From Posidonia oceanica (Eukaryota; Streptophyta; Magnoliopsida; Alismatales; Posidoniaceae), in the NCBI GenBank assembly GCA_037176725.1, contig JAZBRS010000014.1:76986501-77050500 (forward strand): a stretch of 64,000 bases of DNA, in the 5' to 3' direction. Numbering within the stretch: position 1 is the first letter of the stretch; every line of letters starts with the position of its first letter. The position numbers were made by a program, and so were the translations under genes. Positions 58,066 through 64,000 of the stretch are shown piece by piece. The notes below the pieces were generated by a model. The model saw only the letters and a list, made by a program, of their open reading frames with translations. It ran no database searches and was not told the origin of the DNA.

Positions 58066-60297
58066 GCTCAAACCCCTGTGCACCTCTTAGCTAGAGCCCA
58101 GCCTAGTTCCCCCATCCACCTTTTAGGGCGGCCTCAGTTACACCTTCTAGGCAGACCTCAACCTGCCCCAGCCTTCCCACCCCAACAACCATACCCATTA
58201 GACAGACCGCAGTATCCAATAGGTCCCCCTGTAAACCCTCCTGTGCTCGCAGCACGTGCTCCAGTCGTCATTGATTTGACCCTGGACACCCATCGCGTCC
58301 CTTACAGCTACGCCACAGAGATGTGCGCGGAAGTAACGCGATCGGGGAGGGTTTACAGGCCCCCAACACCGGCAATTAGGCCAACTCACCCTAGACCTGT
58401 TATGCCCCCACCCTCTAGCCAACCCATAGTAGGTCCAACTCCAGACCAACTTGTAGCTAGCCAAATCCCTATCCAGCCTGTAGAAACCCAGCTTCCTGCC
58501 ACTACCCCCTTAGAGCCTGCCAGAACTACCCCTCCCCTTGCCAAAAAGAGCCAACCTAAGGTAGACTTGACCTCCCAGCTTAAGAAGGTCAAAGCCGACA
58601 TTTCTATCTGGGACTTGATCCACACCTCTGCCGAACACCGCGAGGCTTTTCTTCGTGTGTTCCAGGCTGCCCGTGTGTCCCAGTCCATTGAGCCTTCAGC
58701 CTTGGAGAGCATGGTTGGGTTGATTGCGGAGCCCCAGGTCATCTCTTTTACGAGTGATGAGCTGCCTCCGGTGGGGATTAATCACAACCAGCCCCTATTC
58801 GTCACGGTGCAGTTCAAAAACTTTCGCATTCCCCTAACGCTGGTTGATAATGGGTCAGGCCTTAACGTCTGCCCCTTGCGTACTGCAACCAAGCTCGGAT
58901 TCAAAGCCGAGGACATCACGCCAGCTGTGAAGGGAATGACAGCTTTTGACAACACTCACCATGACGCTCTAGGGATCCTGATTATTCCTCTTGCTATTGG
59001 CCCGGTTGTCTTCGACGTAGAATTCTATGTCGTCGACTTGCAGCCAAATTTCAATCTTCTGCTTGGGCGCCCTTGGCTCCACAAGCATCAGGTCCTTCCT
59101 TCGACCCTCCATCGAATGATAAAGTACCGTCGCGGCAATGATGTCATTGTCGTCATGGCGGAGAACTTTGAGAAGGAGCGGATCGAAGCAGTCTCCCCCG
59201 TGTCTTTGCAATCTATCCCGTTTGACTCCGAGACTTCTGAAGCCCTATATCGCGTTAATCGGTGCGAGCCGGTTAACTTCATTCCTGATCTTGAACGTGT
59301 CAACTCCTTGACCGTTCACGGCAACCCCTTTCGAATGGTCGAGAACGTATGTCACAGGTGGGGTTACGTAAAGGGTACGCCGCTCGGGCGTCACGGCCAG
59401 GGGATCGCAGAGCCGATCGTAGCAGTGGAGCGAAGCAAATCTGAAGGCCTCGGCTACGAGCCCAAGACCAACGAAGATCACTGCTCTCAGCTCAACAATC
59501 CAGAATCAACCATTCCCAGAGACCTCACTAACTTTACCAGTGCAGGAACCCTGGGATCATCCGACGATCAAGACACGGCACTGACAGAGGATTGGGTGTG
59601 TGTTGAGGACTACTACTCGGATGAGGAGCAGTCTGGCACAACAGAGGCAGTCCCAACCGGCACAGCAGAAACAGTGATCAAAGCAGAGGCCACACAGTCA
59701 GTTTATTCAGCTCTTCCTCTGGCAGAAACAGCAGGCAGCTCAGCAGGCCCTGTGGCAGATGCAAGTTCCCAATCTTTTGCAGCCACATCAGCTTCCCAAG
59801 TACAGACAGCAGCAGTGCAGGAGTCAGAGACACTCCTTCTGGCAGAATCAAGCATGCTACCAGCGGTCACAGTTACATCAGTGCCACTGTCCCAATCTCT
59901 GGAGGGGCAGTCAGTCAATACAGTCAGCAGCGCGGCTCAGCCCGCTTCAGCAGCCACATCTCCAGGAATGCAGCAGGCGCAGTCCGCTTCGCATCCTCCT
60001 GACAACCGGCAGCAGCTCTCATGGCAAGACCCCATGGCGTCAGAGGCTGCACTCTCTCAGTTACGGCCCGATACAAAAGGCCAACTGAGCACTACACTCT
60101 CCGGGCCCTTGAGCCCTCTGAAGAGCACCCTTGCTTACTCTCCAACAGTGACCCTGGCAGCATATCCATCTATGGCACCGCTGACTTGTTTATTTGGGCC
60201 TTCTACATCAGAGTTGCCACCATCGGACGCGCCCGTGAACCAGATCATGCAGATTCCAAGGGCAACAATCCGTCTTGCAGCCGGGCCAGTGCCGTAG
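58066..60297 (+). pseudogene. Protease, G-patch-like motif and linker of element B
   Basis: Open from 58066 to a single TAG at 60295-60297. Parts: Pro-rich stretch with LLGRPQ repeats (58125-58155); retropepsin with VDNGSGLN (Asp 58846-58848) and LLLGRPWLHK (about 59060); G-patch-like WGYVKGTPLGRHGQGIAEP (about 59360); acidic VCVEDYYSDEEQ (about 59600); then a Ser/Ala/Gln-rich linker. The TAG stands where A has CAG (18273-18275), so I read it as a nonsense mutation that separates protease from RT, not as a natural end. The protease itself looks intact. Confidence 0.85.
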
Positions 60298-63200
60298 GCC
60301 CCCGGCGCCTACTACGTCGACTCCCCCTCGGACGAGGAAGAAGGAGTGGCGATAGAAGCCCAGGTCGATTCTTGTATGTCTGACTTAGAGCTACTCTATC
60401 AAGAACAAATCAAGTCGATAGCAGAAGACCTGGCAGAGCATCAAGCCGCAGAAAGGAAAGGGAAAGCCGTGGTTACGGACCCTCCTCTGCAAGAAGACCA
60501 TGCCTCTATCATGGTCCTGGAAGAAGCCTCAGCAGCGCCGGACTCCCCTAGACCAGATGAGCTCATTACTCTCCAATCAGAAAGCGGGTCTAGGTGGTTT
60601 GTGCAACACATGCCTCATTTGAGCAGCATAGCGAGCGGCAATGCCCTGATCAGCCGCCAGTCCGGCATACCCTCCACAAGCACATTAGAAGACCCAGAGG
60701 AGGATGCATCAGCAGTGCAAGCAGCAGCAATAATAGAGCAGAAAGCAGAATCAGTAACAGAACTGTCAGTAGCCCCAGGAGCAGAACAGTCAGCAATTTC
60801 AGCAGCAGAATCAGCAAGGCCCTCAGCAGTATCAGCAGAGCACTCAGCAGAACCAGTCAGGCCAGGGCAAACAGCAGAAGGAGCTGCTGGGATGGAGGTC
60901 GCGCACCGAGGCTACAAGAACACTAGACTAAGCATGACCATCCTGAAGCGTCACCAGGGCCAAGCAGCGGAACACATGCACTCTTTCGATATCACAAGCC
61001 CTTCCTTTGAGAAAGAGATCCACTCAGAACTTATTGCTTATGGAGAGGAGCATGATACGGGCATGGATGAGACTGATGAATCATTGCCCGAGTTCCGGCC
61101 CTATGACGACGACCCAGAAGGCCCCAACCTCCATGTTGAAGAAGAAACAGAGGTTGTCAACATCGGCACAGCTGAGGAAGTCAGAGAAGTTCGTATCAGT
61201 GCCCAGCTGTCCTCCCAGGCTCGAGCAGAGTTCATCGCATTCCTGAAAGAATATGCGGATGTCTTCGCCTGGAGCTACGAGGATATGGTCGGCCATGACA
61301 TAGAAGTGGTGGTGCACAATCTGCCCTTAAACCCGGATGCCAAGCCAGTGAAGCAGAAACTAAGAAGATGGCGACCACAGTGGCGGCTCATGATCAAAGA
61401 AGAGATAATGAAGCAGCTCAGGGTCAACTTTCTGAAGGTCGTTCTTTATCCTGAATGGCTGGCGAACATTGTACCTGTGCCCAAGAAAGATGGCCGAATC
61501 CGGATCTGCATCGACTACAGGGACCTGAACAAGGCAAGTCCCAAGGACGACTTTCCATTGCCTCACATTGACGTCCTAGTCGACAATACAGCGGGCCACA
61601 AGATGCTCTCCTTCATGGACGGCTTTTCTGGATACAATCAAATCAAAATGGCAGAAGAAGACATGGAAAAGACTTCATTCATCACCCCTTGGGGAGTCTT
61701 CTGCTACCAAGTCATGCCATTCGGCCTGAAAAATGCTGGTGCGACCTATCAGAGGGCCATGACTGCGCTGTTCCACGACCTCATGCACCAAGAAGTAGAG
61801 GTCTACGTAGACGATATGATTGCTAAAAGCAAAGAGCCTGAAGATCATTTTACCTGTCTCAAAAAGCTCTTTGACCGTCTACGGAAGTACAAGCTGCGCC
61901 TGAATCCCAAGAAGTGCGTATTCGGGGTGTCTTCTGGCAAATTGCTCGGCTACATTATTAGCCAAAGGGGGATTGAGGTGGACCCGTTGAAAGCACAAGC
62001 CATCGTGGACATGCCACCCCCCAGGACTGAAAAAGAAGTCAGAAGTCTGCTTGGGCGTTTACAATACATTAGCCGCTTCATTGCACAGCTTATGCCCATC
62101 TGCGAGCCCATATTCAAGCTCTTGAAGAAGAATGCGCAGATTCACTGGAGCGAGGAGTGTCAGGCTGCATTTGCCAAGATCAAGCAGCTGCTGATCAAGC
62201 CTCCTGTCCTGGTCCCGCCTACACCAGGGAGACCTTTGCTTCTCTACCTTTCTACCATGCAGCATTCCATGGGCGCCGTCTTAGGCCAACATGACGAATC
62301 TGGTAGAAGGGAGCGCGCCATCTATTACCTGAGCAAGAAGTTTAATGAATGCGAGGCCAGGTACAGTACACTAGAGAAGACCTGTTTGTCCCTTGTCTGG
62401 GCTGCACAGAAACTAAGGCACTACATGATGGCATACCCAGTACAGCTCTTATGCCGGCATGATCCTATCAAGTTCCTTTTCCAAAAGCCGGCCATGGTGG
62501 GCAGATGTGCTAAGTGGCAGGTGTTATTGTCTCAGTACGACATCACCTTTGTCACACAGAAATCCATGAAGGGTCAGGCCATGGCAGACCATCTTGCTGA
62601 CCTCCCTCTGCCTGAATACCAACCCCTCCAGACACAGTTCCCTGATGAAGACATTCTCTTTGCAATGGAGGACTCTGAGCAGAAAGATCCTGAGAAACAA
62701 GAGGAATGGCAGCTCTACTTTGATGGTGCAGTCAACAAAAATGGTCGAGGCGTAGGCGCAGTGCTGACCACGCCCCAGGGACAGATGATTCCCTTCGCGA
62801 GGAAGCTGACTTTCGCATGCACAAACAATGAAGCAGAGTACGAAGCATGCATCCTAGGGTTGAAAGTCGCCCTCGAGCATGAGGCGCAGAAGCTGCATGT
62901 GCACGGTGATGCCATGCTGGTAATTTCTCAAGTGAACGGCGACTGGAGGACAAAAGATCCCAAGCTTGTGCCGTATCACGAACACCTGCTGAGGCTGATG
63001 GAAGAATTTGAGAGCATCTGCTTCACATACATGAACAGAGCCAAGAACGCGTATGCAGACGCATTGGCAACTCTGGCGTCCTGGCTCACTATACCTAAAG
63101 ACAGTACAGTAGATGTATCTGTTACTCGCATTGAGCAGCCTGCATATTGCCTGAGCATAGAAGAGACGGATCCAGCAGAGGAGCAGCCCTGGTATCAAGA

Positions 63201-64000
63201 TATAAAATCTTTCCTGGAGTCTGGCAGCTTTCCTCCTGATACCGCGGCAGCAGACAAGAGAACTCTGGCACGTCTGGCGTCAAAGTATGTGTTGGGGGCT
63301 GGGCAGCTGTACAGAAGGTCATATAATCAGATGCTACTACGCTGCCTGAGCAAATCGGAGGCTGACACGCTGATGCTCCAAGTGCATGCAGGGACCTGTG
63401 GCCCGCACATGAACGGCGTCCTCCTGGCCAAGAAGATCATGCTGCAAGGATATTTCTGGCAGACCATGGAAGCCGACTGCTGCCGATTCGTGCGTAGATG
63501 CCACAACTGTCAGATTCATGGCAACTTCATCAAGGCCCCTCCACACCAGCTGCACAACATGTCCTCGCCATGGCCTTTCTCCACCTGGGGGATCGATGTC
63601 ATTGGCGCCATTCACCCTACTGCTTCAAATGGTCATCGTTACATTCTGATAGCGATCGATTACTTTACCAAGTGGGTGGAAGCAGCCTCTTACAGAACAG
63701 TCACCGCTGTGGCAATAGAAAAATTTATCAGAAATAATATCGTTGCCCGATATGGGGTCCCGCACTCAGTCATCTCTGATAATGGCACAAACTTCATTGC
63801 CAAAAGGATCGAGAAATTCCTGCAAAGACTCAAGATCAAGCATCATCGATCCTCACCCTATCGGCCACAGATGAACGGAGCCGTGGAGTCTGCAAACAAG
63901 AACATTGTCAAGATTCTGAAAAAAATGGCAGAAACCCACAAGGATTGGCACGACAAGCTCCCGTACGCACTCTGGGCGTACAGGACATCAATCCGGACCT
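60298..64000 (+). CDS. pol: pol of element B: RT, RNase H, archaeal-type RNase H, integrase (3' end missing)
   Basis: 1234 codons without a stop, in the frame of the protease region. RT (about 61390-61950) has VPVPKKDGRIRICIDYRDLN, FGLKNAGATYQR and the catalytic YVDD (61804-61815). The native RNase H (about 62220-62610) lacks the usual first Asp (LYLSTMQHSMG) but keeps YSTLEKT. The second RNase H (about 62700-63090) has an intact D-E-D-D set: YFDGA, NNEAEY, HGDAML and YADALA. Integrase has the zinc finger (His 63385 and 63406, CHNC 63499-63510) and the triad Asp 63595, Asp 63778, Glu 63886 (DD35E). Two RNase H domains mark the Tat/Ogre lineage. Copies the RNA and inserts the DNA; could also serve non-autonomous relatives such as A. 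Confidence 0.95.

Larger units (their letters stand above)
48673..64000 (+). mobile_element. Element B: Ogre-like retrotransposon, cut by the window edge
   Basis: Same family as A: TGTTGACACC start, 5639-base LTR, PBS, leader, gag, protease, RT, two RNase H domains and integrase up to the window end. Gag and protease are damaged, but pol from RT on is open. The rest of integrase, any extra ORF, the 3' arrays and the 3' LTR are outside the window. Confidence 0.95.

Noticed and set aside
60295..60297. TAG between protease and RT as programmed readthrough
   Set aside because: Element A has CAG at this codon, and other stops show the same CAG-to-TAG change, so a mutation is the simpler view. The next codon also lacks a known readthrough context.
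60298..64000. Integrated pararetrovirus (caulimovirid)
   Set aside because: The pol block has an integrase with DD35E, a second RNase H and flanking LTRs, which caulimovirids lack.

Overview
The window is plant nuclear DNA made almost entirely of nested LTR retrotransposons of the Ty3/Gypsy Tat/Ogre type. The evidence is: very long LTRs (5.6-5.8 kb), a primer-binding site starting TGGCGACTC one base after the LTR, a gag zinc knuckle of the form CX2HX4HX4C, a pol order of protease, reverse transcriptase, native RNase H, second (archaeal-type) RNase H and DD35E integrase, tandem arrays in the 3' untranslated region, and an extra sense ORF between pol and the 3' LTR. I found no convincing host gene, tRNA or rRNA. 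The species cannot be named from this; an angiosperm, probably a dicot, is likely.

Layout (names are mine). Element C (minus strand) runs from beyond the left edge to about 6073: a 3.4 kb LTR (2702-6073), PBS, leader and the first part of gag, which is cut at 850/851 by the LTR of another minus-strand element F (1-850). Element C sits in a plus-strand LTR of its own family, G, seen again at 6074-6643 and 46035-47760. Element D (minus, 6644-46029, target duplication GCTAT) is inserted into G. D is a gag-only element of about 9.5 kb with 1500-base LTRs. Two later insertions split it: element A (plus, 6886-30931, duplication GTTGG) in its 3' LTR, and solo LTR E (minus, 35534-41351, duplication ATATC) in gag just before the zinc knuckle. 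After 912 bases of unclassified promoter-like DNA (47761-48672) comes element B (plus, from 48673 to beyond the right edge).

A and B belong to one family. B has a decayed gag-protease region followed by a completely open RT-RNaseH-aRNaseH-integrase frame. A has lost exactly this block in an in-frame deletion of about 2.9 kb, so it depends on partners like B, yet its LTRs differ by only about 1 % in the stretch I compared. A also carries a broken extra gene that looks like a plant-mobile-domain (DUF7745-like) protein, followed by three successive tandem arrays up to the polypurine tract.

The most interesting non-coding signals are arrays of short stem-loops that differ by family: paired GTTGGACGC/GCGTCCAAC hairpins about every 230 bases in the C/G LTRs, AGTCGCC/GGCGCC hairpins in the D LTRs, and GATAG/CTATC hairpins organised in a 161-base higher-order repeat in A. 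Premature stops are mostly TAG where the sister copy has CAG, as expected from cytosine deamination at methylated CHG sites.
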